The position numbers and the translations under genes were made by a program. A stretch of 64,000 bases of DNA from Acinetobacter baretiae (GTDB lineage Bacteria > Pseudomonadota > Gammaproteobacteria > Pseudomonadales > Moraxellaceae). Shown piece after piece: positions 9,215-18,438 of the stretch; the stretch's first letter is position 1, and every line of letters starts with the position of its first letter. The notes beneath the pieces were generated by a model. The model was not told the origin of the DNA, ran no database searches, and was given only the letters and a program-made list of their open reading frames with translations. The DNA is taken from NCBI RefSeq assembly GCF_015627105.1, contig NZ_VTDM01000013.1:1-64000 (forward strand). Direction: 5' to 3'.

Positions 9215-10291
9215 ATGTCAAAAAAGATTCTTATTTTAGCGGGTGATGGAATTGGCCCTGAAATTATCAAAGCAGCAGAAACAGTACTTGCTGAGGTCAA
9301 TCAAAAGTTTCACTTAGATTTGGACTGGGAGCATGGGTTACTTGGTGGTGCTGCAATCGACGTACATGGTAGTCCATACCCAGATATTACGAGCCAACAA
9401 GCGAAAGATGCAGATGCAATTTTATTGGGGGCAGTTGGTGGGCCAAAATGGGATACAATCGAGCGTTCAATTCGTCCAGAACGTGGTCTTCTTAAAATTA
9501 GAAGTGAGTTGAATCTATTTGCAAATTTGCGCCCTGCTATTTTGTATCCACAGCTTGCAGATGCTTCGAGTTTAAAACCTGAAGTCGTCTCTGGTTTAGA
9601 TATTTTAATCGTTCGTGAATTGACCGGTGGTATTTATTTCGGCCAGCCTCGTGGTATTCGTGAGCTAGAGAACGGTGAAAAACAAGGATACAACACGGAT
9701 GTATATGCTGAATCTGAAATTAAGCGTATTGCAAAAGTAGCATTTGAGCTTGCACAATTACGTGGTAGTAAAGTTTGTTCAGTCGATAAAGCCAATGTGC
9801 TTGAAGTGACAGAACTTTGGAAACAAACGGTCACTCAGGTACAACAAGACAATTATCCAGAGATTAATCTGTCACATATGTATGTCGATAATGCTGCCAT
9901 GCAACTTGTACGCGCACCAAAACAGTTTGATGTGATTGTGACCGGTAATTTATTTGGTGATATTTTATCAGATGAAGCTGCAATGCTCACAGGATCGATT
10001 GGCATGTTGCCATCTGCTTCTTTAGATGAGCAAGGAAAAGGCATGTATGAACCTTGTCATGGTTCAGCTCCTGATATTGCAGGACAAGATATTGCTAACC
10101 CGCTTGCAACCATCTTATCTGTTGCTATGATGTTACGTTATACTTTTAGAGAGGAAACGGCTGCACTTGCTATTGAGCAGGCGGTTGGTAAGGTACTCGA
10201 TCAAGGTCTACGTACGGCTGATATTATGTCTACAGGCATGCAAAAAATCGGTACGAAAGCCATGGGTGAGGCTGTTGTTGCCGCATTATAA
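9215..10291 (+). CDS. leuB: LeuB, 3-isopropylmalate dehydrogenase
   Basis: This 358-residue enzyme oxidises and decarboxylates 3-isopropylmalate using NAD. It opens with [17 protein letters not shown]. It has the substrate arginines in the ERGLLKIR region, YVDNAAMQL near the middle, and the metal aspartates in [24 protein letters not shown], the NAD-binding segment, follows. The ATG at 9215 matches the family start and has GGA seven bases upstream, so the ATG at 9197 is not used here. It is the last gene of the operon. leuA is not in the window. Confidence 0.96.
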   Translation: MSKKILILAGDGIGPEIIKAAETVLAEVNQKFHLDLDWEHGLLGGAAIDVHGSPYPDITSQQAKDADAILLGAVGGPKWDTIERSIRPERGLLKIRSELNLFANLRPAILYPQLADASSLKPEVVSGLDILIVRELTGGIYFGQPRGIRELENGEKQGYNTDVYAESEIKRIAKVAFELAQLRGSKVCSVDKANVLEVTELWKQTVTQVQQDNYPEINLSHMYVDNAAMQLVRAPKQFDVIVTGNLFGDILSDEAAMLTGSIGMLPSASLDEQGKGMYEPCHGSAPDIAGQDIANPLATILSVAMMLRYTFREETAALAIEQAVGKVLDQGLRTADIMSTGMQKIGTKAMGEAVVAAL

Positions 10292-10311
10292 TTCTTTATA
10301 GAATGAAAAAT

Positions 10312-10342
10312 AGGCAGAGTCATAGGCAATATGATTCTGCCT
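10312..10342 (+). terminator. Hairpin after leuB
   Basis: AGGCAGAGTCAT (10312-10323) pairs with ATGATTCTGCCT (10331-10342) with one wobble, followed by TATGTGTTTT. It starts 20 bases after the leuB stop and likely ends the leu transcript. Confidence 0.65.
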
Positions 10343-10996
10343 TATGTGTTTTAAAAGAGGTCATGACATATTTTTATGTGGTCATTAAAAATCAATTGTT
10401 GAGTAATATAAAATATCTTGATCATTTTTAATTAAATGACCCCCTAATTAACCCGAATTCTGCTTAAATTTTTTTAAAATCATTTGCTTATGATGTTTTA
10501 ATCAAATACTGAAATTATGTAGCTTATACTTTCAGTCACTCAGTGCTGTTTTTTAAAGGGAAATTGGTCTATTCATCATACTAGACTGTAAAAGAAAGCA
10601 TTTATTTTATATAAAAACATATAAAACAGTAGCTTACTCGAATTCATTAAACAGGACTTAAGTTGGTTAATATTTATGTAAGTCACTGTATTTTTTTCAT
10701 AAAAAATATAAACCATATCTATATACAATAAAACCTTTTATTTGTGCATACAGCGAATAAAATGAATGGCTTGCCTACACATATTCTGTAGTCTTTACTT
10801 GTATGTATTTTCGATAGTTTAATTAAAAAACAATAATTTGTATTTATTGGTGAGTAAAATTTGAATTAAATAGCCTTTTCAGTATATATCTTTTCCAAAT
10901 CATTTTGAGTACATCATAGAGCGCAATAGTGTGACTTATTTAATATATTTATAATAAATAGTGTGTTAAGTTTGATTTTTAGTGTGAGAGTCTCAT
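10343..10996. other. AT-rich non-coding stretch before the SUKH-like gene
   Basis: About 650 bases with stops in all frames and no recognisable RNA gene. It is more AT-rich than the flanking genes. Scattered TATAAT-like words occur but no convincing paired promoter. It may be eroded accessory DNA brought in with the next gene. Confidence 0.45.
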
Positions 10997-11986
10997 ATGT
11001 ACAGATTAGAAATAAATGAAAATATGTTTGTGATCAATGATCAGAAACTACCAAGTAATTTTTCATTAGATACGTTAATTGCAGGATTTGGGGAAGATTA
11101 TTGTATCGAAAAAGTTAGTGATATGTCTTATGTTGATAGCTATCGATGGCACCAGCCCAATATATTTTTAAATAGAGACAGTAATAGTCTGACGATGAGC
11201 TCTAAAAATGTTTGTATTATATACAAAAATCAACGTCTATCGGACTATTATGCTGAACATGAAGAAGAGTGGGTGGCGCTCGAAAAGTCAAAAACAGCAT
11301 TTAACTATTTAAAAGTTGCAGATCAGATTTATGTGTATATCATTGAAAATGCAGATAGTATTTTTTACTTGTTTCGTTTAGGCCACTATACAACATATCC
11401 TTTCCATAAAACTGCAAAAGAAACATCTTTGCAAAGAGACCCCCAATATCTACAATTATGGCATGATTGGGTGAATGCCTTAAGTCAACAGCATGATGAA
11501 GAAACGATACATGATGTTCTTCAAAGTGGAGTGACTCAGCATGAAATAGATCAAATAACAAATGTTAAATACCCTGTAGAATTATTGGCACTGTATACGA
11601 TTCATGATGTTAACCATGCTTCTTGTGAATGGTTATTTACATTAGATACAGATGATGCTTTTGAACTATTGTCTTTTGCGGATATTGCACAAGAATGGGA
11701 AGCAATACAAGATTTGATCGAAGATACACAAGATATGCTAGAAGATGATTATTTTGGAGACTATGATCTAGAAATTGATGCACATGCATATGCAAAACCA
11801 GAATGGATTCCAATTGCTACAGATAAGCAAGGGGATTATTTATTGATTGATATGGCACCTAGTGCATGTGGTCAGATTGGCCAAATTATTGTGTTGAGTA
11901 ATGAATCATGGGATCGCTATGTTGTTGCAGATTCACTGTATGCATTAATTCGTGAAAAAATTACACAACTCAATGCTATGACTTAA
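10997..11986 (+). CDS. Two-part protein with C-terminal SMI1/KNR4 (SUKH)-like domain
   Basis: The 329-residue product has an N-terminal part (about 1-165) that I do not recognise, rich in aromatic residues. Its C-terminal part (about 185-329) resembles the SUKH superfamily, with EWIPIATDKQGDYLLIDMAP and GQIGQIIVLSN before a final helix. SUKH proteins often serve as immunity proteins to secreted or contact-dependent toxins. No toxin gene is adjacent: leuB is upstream and infA downstream. The call rests on motif memory, not a profile search. The gene is AT-rich and flanked by an empty AT-rich spacer, which suggests acquisition. A terminator at 12111-12141 follows. Confidence 0.6.
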   Translation: MYRLEINENMFVINDQKLPSNFSLDTLIAGFGEDYCIEKVSDMSYVDSYRWHQPNIFLNRDSNSLTMSSKNVCIIYKNQRLSDYYAEHEEEWVALEKSKTAFNYLKVADQIYVYIIENADSIFYLFRLGHYTTYPFHKTAKETSLQRDPQYLQLWHDWVNALSQQHDEETIHDVLQSGVTQHEIDQITNVKYPVELLALYTIHDVNHASCEWLFTLDTDDAFELLSFADIAQEWEAIQDLIEDTQDMLEDDYFGDYDLEIDAHAYAKPEWIPIATDKQGDYLLIDMAPSACGQIGQIIVLSNESWDRYVVADSLYALIREKITQLNAMT

Positions 11987-12110
11987 GTGAGTTAGCTTGC
12001 TCAACAATGAACATAAGATGAGTTGTTTTCAAGCCATGTATTATGATAGCGACAGCCTATATAAAAATTTTAATACAGATTGACATACATTCATGATTTT
12101 TAAGATTCAA

Positions 12111-12141
12111 AAAAAAGCCACGCTATATTGAGTGGCTTTTT
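12111..12141. terminator. Bidirectional terminator between the SUKH-like gene and infA
   Basis: An A-run and GCCAC at 12111-12121 face GTGGC and a T-run at 12132-12141 around a short loop. The A and T tails on both sides let it work for the plus-strand gene upstream and minus-strand infA. Confidence 0.85.
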
Positions 12142-12156
12142 CGCTTCGACTAATGA

Positions 12157-12378
12157 CTAGCGTGCACGATAAGTAATACGACCTTTTGTTAAATCGTAAG
12201 GCGTCATTTCGACTTTTACGTTATCGCCAGTTAATATACGGATATAGTGCTTACGCATTTTACCAGAAATATGCGCAATTACTTCATGCCCATTTTCTAA
12301 ACGAACACGAAACATAGTATTAGGAAGCGTCTCGGTGACAACGCCTTCGAACTCGATCAGTTCCTCTTTATTGGCCAT
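12157..12378 (-). CDS. infA: InfA, translation initiation factor IF-1
   Basis: This 73-residue OB-fold protein binds the ribosomal A site during initiation with IF-2 and IF-3. The sequence has the family features: an [18 protein letters not shown] strand pair, [19 protein letters not shown], and [18 protein letters not shown], with a basic end TYRAR. Length is canonical. It stands alone between the terminator at 12111 and truA, both on the minus strand. Confidence 0.97.
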   Translation of the reverse strand: MANKEELIEFEGVVTETLPNTMFRVRLENGHEVIAHISGKMRKHYIRILTGDNVKVEMTPYDLTKGRITYRAR

Positions 12379-12480
12379 AGCCTACCTAAATGAATAAAAT
12401 GACAAGGCGCAAATTATATACAAATTACAATAAGAACACAAGCAAGTGCCTTGAGGCGGCTGATAAAATAAGCATGGCGA

Positions 12481-13278
12481 TTAAGTCGGCCAATTTAACC
12501 ACTGAGGGCCAAGAGCAACCTGAGGTAAATTAAATATTTCAGGATAGGTGGCCTGAATAAAATATAAACCATCTGCAGGTGCTGTCATTCCAGCCGCTTT
12601 ACGGTCTTGTGCTGCAAAAATTGTGTCAATATACGCTTCGTCATGTGTATGTTGGCCAATGTCAATTAAACAGCCTACGATATTACGTACCATATGGTGT
12701 AAAAAACCATCTGCTTGAATGTCCAATATCATAAATGGCCCATGTTGCGTTAAATGGCAATGAGAGACATGTCTTATTGGTTGATTTGATTGACATGCAG
12801 CAGCACGAAAACTTTCAAAATTATGTGTTCCTTCAAATTTTTTAGTGGCGCGTTGCATGGCTAGAAAATCTAACGGGATTGTTACATGAGTGACTTGTTT
12901 GTAAAGAAGTGCAGGGCGGTAAGGTGCATTATAAATCACGTAACGATAACGCCGTGATGTGGCTTTAAATCGAGCATGAAAGTCATCATCCATGCGTTTA
13001 ATCCATTGTAGAGAAATATCTTTAGGCAATTGGCTATTGGTGCCTCGAATCCAACCGTAATCACTACGTTGTGATGGGCTGTCAAAGTGTGCCACCATAT
13101 TGGTCGCATGAACGCCTGCATCTGTACGACCTGCACCATGTAAAATCACTTGATGATTTGCGACTTTGCTTAATACCTGTTCAATGGTTTCTTGTACACT
13201 CACTACACCTGCTTGTTGGGTTTGCCAACCTCGATAATGTGTGCCGCAATATTCTATTCCTATTGCATATCGTTGCAT
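12481..13278 (-). CDS. truA: TruA, tRNA pseudouridine(38-40) synthase
   Basis: The 265-residue enzyme isomerises uridines 38-40 in the tRNA anticodon arm. The catalytic aspartate is Asp53 in GAGRTDAGVHA. The C-terminal half holds HNFESFRAAACQS and FLHHMVRNIVG, both typical of TruA. The frame is open upstream to 13338, but the start at 13278 matches the family N-terminus (MQRYAIGIEY) and has a GAGG ribosome site. The asparaginase gene ends 13 bases upstream on the same strand, so the two are probably cotranscribed. Confidence 0.95.
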   Translation of the reverse strand: MQRYAIGIEYCGTHYRGWQTQQAGVVSVQETIEQVLSKVANHQVILHGAGRTDAGVHATNMVAHFDSPSQRSDYGWIRGTNSQLPKDISLQWIKRMDDDFHARFKATSRRYRYVIYNAPYRPALLYKQVTHVTIPLDFLAMQRATKKFEGTHNFESFRAAACQSNQPIRHVSHCHLTQHGPFMILDIQADGFLHHMVRNIVGCLIDIGQHTHDEAYIDTIFAAQDRKAAGMTAPADGLYFIQATYPEIFNLPQVALGPQWLNWPT

Positions 13279-13291
13279 TGTAAACCTCAAA

Positions 13292-14269
13292 TTATTGTGT
13301 ATCTGCCCAATGTTGACGATACTGCTGTATTTCATCATATGTTAAATAAAGTTTTAAAATTTTCGCATATAAATCTGCGTGTCCGATCGCATTGGACACC
13401 AAAATATCTGCCTCTTTTACCCATTGGCTAATCGCATAGCGTTGGTCAATTTCACCAAAAGTCACTTGGGTGGTTAAGATGGTTAAACAATTGTGTTGTT
13501 GTAGTTGTTTAAGTTGATGAATAATATCTGCATTTGTTGCAATATTACCTGTGCCAAAACCCTGTAAAATAAGAAAGTCAGGCGCTTGTGTAGTCATGAG
13601 CTTTAAAAAATGACAAAGATTTGCTTGTTCAGTGGGCTGAAGCATTAAATTGATCACATTTAGTGTTTGTGCACGAGTGATATTTTGATCGGTGACGCTA
13701 TGATGTTTTTGAGGTGTAGTGATCTTTTCGGTACTTGAAATACCTTTAAAGGCAGATCGTTCCGTTGTATGGTGCTTGATGGCACTGTGACCATGATAAA
13801 GCTGTGCATCAAACGCAAGATGTACCCCTGCAGTGATGTGGTTGATATGGTCTAGTGCATAACACAAATTGCTTAAGGCATCTGTTTGGTGACGTACAGC
13901 ATTACCTTCAACATTAAGCAACGGATATTGACTTCCTGTTAAAATCACACGACAACTTTGTGCTAAAAAATGAGCAAGGACAGCACTTGCATAACTTAAA
14001 GTATCTGTACCGTGAATGACAATAAATTTTTGAATGTTTTGTGTAGACTGTAATTTTTGAATCAACTGAATTAAGCGTAACCACGTTTTGGCAGTACAGG
14101 CACTACTGTCAATAATATCTGGTGCTGGGAAACATTCGAGGTCTAATAGCGTATGCGATGTCATGACCGCGTGTAATTTAGGTAGAAATTGGTCGTGAGG
14201 TAGAGGGCTGAGTGGAGATCCGACACAGCCGAATGTTCCACCCATATAAATAACAGCAACTTTTGACAT
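13292..14269 (-). CDS. Asparaginase-family amidohydrolase, probably cytoplasmic
   Basis: This 325-residue protein has the two asparaginase signatures: MGGTFG with the nucleophile Thr12, and VIHGTDTLSYAS with the second Thr-Asp pair. It would hydrolyse L-asparagine to aspartate and ammonia. There is no signal peptide, which favours a type I cytoplasmic enzyme. Between them, RVILTGSQYPL is a family-typical segment. Substrate specificity is not certain. It ends 13 bases before truA. Confidence 0.85.
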   Translation of the reverse strand: MSKVAVIYMGGTFGCVGSPLSPLPHDQFLPKLHAVMTSHTLLDLECFPAPDIIDSSACTAKTWLRLIQLIQKLQSTQNIQKFIVIHGTDTLSYASAVLAHFLAQSCRVILTGSQYPLLNVEGNAVRHQTDALSNLCYALDHINHITAGVHLAFDAQLYHGHSAIKHHTTERSAFKGISSTEKITTPQKHHSVTDQNITRAQTLNVINLMLQPTEQANLCHFLKLMTTQAPDFLILQGFGTGNIATNADIIHQLKQLQQHNCLTILTTQVTFGEIDQRYAISQWVKEADILVSNAIGHADLYAKILKLYLTYDEIQQYRQHWADTQ

Positions 14270-14315
14270 AAGACAACGTAATCATGAGCAAAAGTCTATG
14301 ATAAATCGAACGGCT

Positions 14316-16046
14316 TTAAGATGCCATTTTATTTAACAGTTGCTCTGCTTTGGTTTTTTGTAGCTCAGAGAATTCAATATTCGATGCAGACAATAGTTGT
14401 GTTGCACGTTCATATTCACCAATCATGATGTATTCTGCAGCGAGATCAAGGTTAAGTTCTGCTTCATCGAGTTGTTTGAGTTCATCAAACTCAGTGAACA
14501 GTACATCTGTAGATTCAGCAGTTACCACCTCATCACGAATATGTTGTTGGCTTTGAGGTGTCGTTGTATCTGTTTTCGCAATATGAGGTTCTAAAGTAAC
14601 GTCTGAAGATGTAGCTGTATCTTTCGTTTGATCTGTAGATGGTTCACTTGATGTTTCTGTTGATTTTTCGGCTGAGTGGTCAACAAGATCAAATGTATCT
14701 AGCTCAATAGATTCTTTATTGGCTGAAGATGTATTTGAAGTACTATAGTCGAGTGAATGATTTTCATCGGTGTGCGAATCATTCTTTTGCTCTGATGGTA
14801 TTTTTTCTTGATGAAGTTGATCTTCTGGTTCAAGTACAAAATCTAAATCATTTGTTGATTCAGATGGCTTCTTTTCAGTCGTGTTGTGCTCTTCATTTAA
14901 ACTGAAATCTAAATCTGATGATTTATGCGTTGTAGATTCAGGCGTGTAAGCCACTTCATTTGAATCATTTAACGTAAATTCAAAATCGCCTAAATCGTGT
15001 TCATTTTGTTGCTTAGATTTTGTATCGTTTGTTTTTGATGATGTCTCTGATGTTTGCTGATCTGTATGTGACTTTTCAGTCGAATGGTCTTCGGTTGTTA
15101 GATTTGAAGATGTTTCTTTAGATGCATCTGATGAATTGTTTTTAGCATCATCATTTTGTGCAGTAGGGTAGAAGTCTAAGAGATTAGAATCGTTTGATGT
15201 GTCTTTTTCAGATGTTGACTCAGACTCTTTTGCGTTGTTCGTAGATGTGGTTTCTTGCGATTCTTCTTTTTTCGTATGGGTGTTGTCGTTCGGTACGATT
15301 TTTTGTGTTGCTGACTCACTGTCATCGTGCGAGCGTGATTGGGTGACTGGCTCATGATGATCTTGTGTCGTTTTATCAGTCACTGGCGCAGTGTGTTCAT
15401 TGCTTGCAGTATCTTTGTTTTCAGTGACTGGTTGAACATGCTCATGTTCTTGTGTGTCATGGGCAGTGGTCTGCTCAGTCGGTTTGGCAGTAGGTTCAGC
15501 ATCATCTGTTGTACGAGCATGTGTTTGCTGTGCTGCTAGGGCGGCAGCAGCTAGAGCTGCTTGTTCTGCCTGTTGTTTTTTGAGTTCAGCCTCAGCATTT
15601 TCTTTTTCAATTGTTTCTATAATATCAAACAGTTTTAATTGCTTAAGATGTGAAATAAGCTGTTTAGTGGCGATTTCATCATCTTGTTCACGGTAAATTT
15701 GTGCCAATAAAAGATAAAATTGATGCTGTTCAGGACTTTGGTTTAAAGTTTGATTGATTTGAGCTTCTGCCACCGCAAAGTCTTTGGCAAGAATGAGCCT
15801 TTGAACACTTTTATAGGTTTCACTGTGGTTTTCTTGCTGTTTTTTCGTCACTTGTGGTGCGTCATTTACAGTTGGTTTTTCTGTAATCTCTGCTGTTTTT
15901 ACATTTTCTTTTTTCGCTTTAGATGATCTTTCTTTTAACTTATTACTTTTCTTTTCAGCGCTGTCATCTTTATTGGCATCATTTCGCTTTTTAAGTAATA
16001 AAGCAACAACCAGTAAAATGATACATGGAATAATATATATGAGCAT
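14316..16046 (-). CDS. FimV-like C-terminal half: membrane anchor plus acidic cytoplasmic domain
   Basis: The 576-residue product starts with a transmembrane helix at residues 2-18, then a basic stretch and a short TPR-like segment (about 70-135). A long low-complexity Ser/Thr/Glu/Asp-rich region covers about 170-510. It ends with a FimV C-terminal motif, LDLAAEYIMIGEYERATQLL. In FimV/HubP polar landmark proteins these parts follow the periplasmic LysM half in one chain. Here that half is a separate upstream gene (16110-17081). An in-frame TAA lies 9 bases before the ATG and AAGG stands before it, so this is an independent start and not a misread fusion. The role would be organising type IV pili at the pole. 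Confidence 0.7.
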   Translation of the reverse strand: MLIYIIPCIILLVVALLLKKRNDANKDDSAEKKSNKLKERSSKAKKENVKTAEITEKPTVNDAPQVTKKQQENHSETYKSVQRLILAKDFAVAEAQINQTLNQSPEQHQFYLLLAQIYREQDDEIATKQLISHLKQLKLFDIIETIEKENAEAELKKQQAEQAALAAAALAAQQTHARTTDDAEPTAKPTEQTTAHDTQEHEHVQPVTENKDTASNEHTAPVTDKTTQDHHEPVTQSRSHDDSESATQKIVPNDNTHTKKEESQETTSTNNAKESESTSEKDTSNDSNLLDFYPTAQNDDAKNNSSDASKETSSNLTTEDHSTEKSHTDQQTSETSSKTNDTKSKQQNEHDLGDFEFTLNDSNEVAYTPESTTHKSSDLDFSLNEEHNTTEKKPSESTNDLDFVLEPEDQLHQEKIPSEQKNDSHTDENHSLDYSTSNTSSANKESIELDTFDLVDHSAEKSTETSSEPSTDQTKDTATSSDVTLEPHIAKTDTTTPQSQQHIRDEVVTAESTDVLFTEFDELKQLDEAELNLDLAAEYIMIGEYERATQLLSASNIEFSELQKTKAEQLLNKMAS

Positions 16047-16109
16047 ACCTATACCTTAAATTGTGTTATAGCTTCTTTAATCTGGATGGACATTAAATGA
16101 TTGAACATA

Positions 16110-17081
16110 CTATGAACGAACATTTTTTTCATTCAATTGTTTGATCTGTTGCTTTAAATCGTTAATTTTGCCATTAATGACGTCAAATTTAGCATTACGC
16201 TGTCTCATTTCACGCTGTAACCGAGCAATTTCGTGCTCTAAAGCACGAATGCGGGATTTGGTTTGTAAAAGCTCTTTTTGAATATCTTCTGACAGTTGGT
16301 CATTTACTTTATTCGTTACAGGGGCAGATGGTGTTCCTTGTAACATATTTTGAACGTGTTCTGATCCTGAAAGTTTAATTCTGACTCCTGATTTAATGTG
16401 ATTGACATTTTGCCGTGTAAAGGCGTTTGGATTGTCAGCCTTAATCTTTCTTGCAATATCATCAAGTCGTTCACCTGTTTGAGTAGAAATACGCGCAGAA
16501 ATAGACCAAAGTGTATCTTGTGGTCGAACTTTATAGGTAAATTCAACATCATTGTTAGGATCAGCAGCGACAGTACGGTTAATGTCTTCATTGATGATAG
16601 GTTTCGCGGGTGTTTTTACTTTTGGGGTGTTTTCATTGTTTTTTATTGATACAGGGTCGAGGTTTTTTTCTTCATTGTGTATGTCAGTGAGTAAGGTATT
16701 AGAATTGCTGACTTTAAATGGAATATTGATACGTTTGAGGTAAGGTGTATCCGACTCAGTCACTTTAAGTACGAAGTTAATACGTGATGAGCGAATCGGT
16801 TTATTTGATGTAATTACAATCACACCAAAATTTGCGCCATTTTTACGTACAACAAAACCCATGTCTTTACTATTGATTCCAAGTTTAGAGACTTCATCAT
16901 CATCTTCAATATTGACACGAATGGATTTAATGTTTGTGGCTTCACTATAAGGCACTTCCATGTAAAGAAGTTGCTCTTTAGTGGATTGAATCACAGGCTG
17001 ACCTAAAACAAGCGCATAGCCTGTTTGTACCAAACAGCACGTCAACAATGCGGTAAGACAAAACTTGTGAGGTAAGGTCAT
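16110..17081 (-). CDS. FimV-like N-terminal half: signal peptide, LysM domain, coiled coil
   Basis: The product of about 323 residues has a signal peptide (1-23, ending TGYA). The conserved FimV N-terminal strand domain comes next, and a LysM peptidoglycan-binding domain at about 183-238 has YKVRPQDTLWSIS. A coiled coil at about 261-319 runs to the end. It stops just where a full FimV would enter its transmembrane helix, and that helix begins the next gene 63 bases on. The frame opens at a GTG at 17093, but the ATG at 17081 starts the signal peptide. Together the two genes could rebuild a FimV-type landmark across the inner membrane if the halves associate. Confidence 0.75.
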   Translation of the reverse strand: MTLPHKFCLTALLTCCLVQTGYALVLGQPVIQSTKEQLLYMEVPYSEATNIKSIRVNIEDDDEVSKLGINSKDMGFVVRKNGANFGVIVITSNKPIRSSRINFVLKVTESDTPYLKRINIPFKVSNSNTLLTDIHNEEKNLDPVSIKNNENTPKVKTPAKPIINEDINRTVAADPNNDVEFTYKVRPQDTLWSISARISTQTGERLDDIARKIKADNPNAFTRQNVNHIKSGVRIKLSGSEHVQNMLQGTPSAPVTNKVNDQLSEDIQKELLQTKSRIRALEHEIARLQREMRQRNAKFDVINGKINDLKQQIKQLNEKNVRS

Positions 17082-17154
17082 AGCGTAAATCACAATACTT
17101 TAAGTGGGCGCAACTTATAATGTAGCGTTAAGTTCCACATTTGTAAAATTTTTA

Positions 17155-17184
17155 TAAAAAAACCAATCATTAGATTGGTTTTTT
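17155..17184 (-). terminator. Terminator downstream of asd
   Basis: An A-run with ACCAATC pairs with GATTGGT and a T-run around a 4-base loop. On the minus strand it follows the asd stop at 17200 and precedes the FimV-like genes, so it separates the two transcripts. Confidence 0.85.
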
Positions 17185-17199
17185 AGGGAAATATGTGCG

Positions 17200-18318
17200 T
17201 TATTTGGCTTTATATTCGAGTAAAATACGTAGCATACGGCGTAATGGCTCGGCTGCACCCCAAAGTAATTGGTCACCTACCGTAAATGCACCTAGGTATT
17301 CTTTGCCCATATTTAGCTTACGTAAGCGTCCTACAGGAACATTTAAAGTACCTGTTACTGCAACAGGTGAAAGCTCATGAATAGAGGCTTCACGTGTATT
17401 TGAGATCACTTTTGCCCATGGGTTAGATTGGTTAATCATGTCTTCAATTTCGTTCAGAGGAACATCTTTACGTAATTTAATGGTTAATGCTTGAGAGTGA
17501 CAACGCATAGCACCAATACGAACACAATGACCATCGATAGGAACAATACTTGAACGACCTAAGATTTTATTGGTTTCTGCTTGTGCTTTCCACTCTTCTT
17601 TCGATTGACCATTTTCAAGCTGTTTGTCGATATATGGAATTAAAGACCCTGCAAGTGGGACACCAAAGTTTTCTTTTGGAAAATCATTGCCACGTTGTAA
17701 CTGAGCCACTTCACGGTCGATGTCTAAAATGGCAGATTTTGGATCGTCTAATAAACTTTTAGTGTTGTTGTATAAATAACCCATACTGGTAATCAGTTCA
17801 CGCATATTTTGCGCACCTGCACCAGAAGCTGCTTGATAGGTCATTGCGCTCATCCATTCAACTAAGTTGTTTTGGAATAAAGAGCCCAAGCCCATGAGCA
17901 TTAAAGACACTGTACAGTTACCACCCACAAAAGTGGTTGTTCCTTGACTGAGTGAGTTTTGAATCACACTGGCATTGACAGGGTCAAGTACAATGACGGC
18001 ATCATCTTTCATGCGTAGTGTAGATGCAGCATCAATCCAATAGCCATTCCAACCTGTGGCTTTGAGTGGGCCGTATACAGCAGTGGTATAGTCACCACCT
18101 TGGCAGGTGATAATGACGTCCATGTGTTTTAGACAGTCAATATCTGTCGCGTCCATAAGTGCTGGGGCAGTTTTACCGCCAAAAGCAGGTGCTTCGCCAC
18201 CTGCGTTACTGGTAGAAAAATAAAATGGCTCGATGTGAGCAAAGTCATTTTCTTCAACCATACGTTGCATTAGAACGGAACCAACCATTCCACGCCAACC
18301 GACCAGACCTACTTTCAT
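17200..18318 (-). CDS. asd: Asd, aspartate-semialdehyde dehydrogenase
   Basis: The 372-residue enzyme reduces aspartyl phosphate to aspartate semialdehyde, the branch toward lysine, diaminopimelate, methionine and threonine. It begins [16 protein letters not shown], the NADP-binding loop. The catalytic cysteine is Cys135 in [22 protein letters not shown] and [14 protein letters not shown] are also family hallmarks. The start at 18318 is supported by GAGG about 9 bases upstream and by the family N-terminus, although the frame is open to 18390. Diaminopimelate demand for the cell wall makes it probably essential. Confidence 0.95.
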   Translation of the reverse strand: MKVGLVGWRGMVGSVLMQRMVEENDFAHIEPFYFSTSNAGGEAPAFGGKTAPALMDATDIDCLKHMDVIITCQGGDYTTAVYGPLKATGWNGYWIDAASTLRMKDDAVIVLDPVNASVIQNSLSQGTTTFVGGNCTVSLMLMGLGSLFQNNLVEWMSAMTYQAASGAGAQNMRELITSMGYLYNNTKSLLDDPKSAILDIDREVAQLQRGNDFPKENFGVPLAGSLIPYIDKQLENGQSKEEWKAQAETNKILGRSSIVPIDGHCVRIGAMRCHSQALTIKLRKDVPLNEIEDMINQSNPWAKVISNTREASIHELSPVAVTGTLNVPVGRLRKLNMGKEYLGAFTVGDQLLWGAAEPLRRMLRILLEYKAK

Positions 18319-18438
18319 GTCATTGTGCCTCGGTAGTGTATAAAAATAAAAAGGGACTTCCGAGTGTATCAAACCTAGTTTGAACTGCAAGCGTTAGTTG
18401 TATCGAAATATATGATTTTTTTAAGGGTTTAATAGGGT

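Noticed and set aside
16047..16109. Frameshift or readthrough joining the two FimV halves
   Set aside because: After the TAG, the same frame meets another stop in 11 codons. The second gene's frame has TAA 9 bases before its ATG. No single indel gives a smooth fusion.
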